Shown: positions 5,152-5,542 of the stretch, piece by piece
Layout: every line of letters begins with the position of its first letter
Numbering within the stretch: the stretch's first letter is position 1
Source: Arcobacter sp. UBA7394
GTDB lineage: Bacteria > Campylobacterota > Campylobacteria > Campylobacterales > Arcobacteraceae
NCBI GenBank assembly: GCA_002470185.1
Contig: DKNG01000250.1
Span: 2,524-8,065 of the forward strand
Length of the DNA: 5,542 nucleotides
Direction of reading: 5' to 3'
Notes under the pieces: model-generated
Told to the model about the DNA's origin: nothing
Seen by the model: the letters and a program-made list of their open reading frames with translations, nothing else
Databases searched by the model: none
Position numbers and translations under genes: made by a program

Positions 5152-5542
5152 AAACACGATTAAATTTTATATTTATTTTTATCTTAGCTATTATGGTTAC
5201 TCTACTTGCTAGGGTATATTTTTTGAGTATAAAATCAAATACTTATTATGAAGAATTATCAAAGCAAAATTATATTAGTAGAATCAATAAAATGCCAATT
5301 AGAGGTATTATTGAAGATAGAAATGGTAAAAAACTTGCTGTAAATGAGATGGGATTTTCTATTTTAATAAAACCACATTTACGTTCACATAAAAGAAAAC
5401 AACAATTAATAGATGCCACAGATTTTATTAATAAACACTTTCCAAAATTAACACAAAAGAAGTTAATAAAAAACTATAGAAAAAAAGATTCTCCATATAA
5501 TCATGATTTCGTAAAAGTAGTTGACTATATTCCCTATGATGA
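5148..5542 (+). CDS. mrdA: Penicillin-binding protein 2, elongation transpeptidase (N-terminal part, cut by window edge)
   Basis: The N terminus of the cell-elongation transpeptidase that cross-links peptidoglycan with RodA. It starts at GTG 5148-5150, overlapping the preceding TGA stop as GTGA, with AGGAA (5136-5140) 7 nt upstream. My translation gives 131 complete codons to the window end; the full protein is usually about 600 residues, so the S-x-x-K active site is outside. Residues 5-27 form one membrane anchor (L-N-F-I-F-I-F-I-L-A-I-M-V-T-L-L), followed by L-S-I-K-S-N-T-Y-Y-E-E-L-S. The class B PBP dimerisation-domain hallmark R-G-I-I-E-D-R-N-G-K-K-L-A is at 52-64, preceded by M-P-I as in PBP2. 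FtsI/PBP3 shares part of this pattern, but the short cytoplasmic tail and the MreD-like neighbour favour PBP2. The basic stretch after the hallmark (about 79-113) is lysine-rich, as expected from the base composition. Confidence 0.88.
   Translation, partial: MKTRLNFIFIFILAIMVTLLARVYFLSIKSNTYYEELSKQNYISRINKMPIRGIIEDRNGKKLAVNEMGFSILIKPHLRSHKRKQQLIDATDFINKHFPKLTQKKLIKNYRKKDSPYNHDFVKVVDYIPYD

Overview
The window looks like chromosome from a very AT-rich member of the Campylobacterota, most likely the Arcobacter group. This rests on base composition, codon use, and the gene types seen: a Campylobacter-like gluconate dehydrogenase pair, a stand-alone FlhB C-terminal protein (FlhX type) beside a FliK-like protein, and an MreD-like/PBP2 pair. 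No rRNA, tRNA, CRISPR, insertion sequence or prophage is visible. The organism call is inference from protein resemblance, not from a marker gene.

Left part (1-1803, minus strand). Three genes read leftwards. The first transcribed is an M48 zinc metalloprotease lipoprotein (1054-1803) with its own extended -10 promoter. It is followed by a Tat-exported gluconate 2-dehydrogenase subunit 3 (497-991, ATG start). The stop codon of that gene overlaps by 4 nt the start of a GMC-type FAD oxidoreductase (500 to beyond the left edge). The last two should form a periplasmic sugar-acid dehydrogenase whose catalytic subunit crosses the membrane on the small subunit's Tat signal.

Middle (1804-2287). A divergent intergenic region of 210 nt leads to a 43-residue lipoprotein gene (2014-2145) too short for usual gene calling, with a good Shine-Dalgarno and a rho-independent terminator (2225-2260). 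The predicted transcript carries a perfect 17-nt inverted repeat, one arm in the 5' leader (1962-1978) and one in the 3' tail (2197-2213), so the mRNA ends can pair around the whole gene. The 5' arm can instead form a small local hairpin and also resembles an rrn boxA. Small size, membrane targeting and a 5'-3' long-distance pairing recall the mRNA layout of type I toxins (Hok, AapA). This is the least explained element of the window.

Right part (2288-5542, plus strand). A 681-residue FliK-like protein is followed after 1 nt by a 104-residue protein equal to the cleaved C-terminal half of FlhB. Together they look like a spare or auxiliary substrate-specificity switch for the flagellar type III export apparatus. 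The FliK-like gene has no Shine-Dalgarno, and an extended -10 places the start of transcription on its ATG, so a leaderless mRNA is predicted. After a 58-nt gap holding three TATAAT hexamers come an MreD-like membrane protein and, overlapping it by 4 nt (GTGA), the start of mrdA (PBP2), which runs off the right edge. That pair belongs to the cell-elongation machinery.
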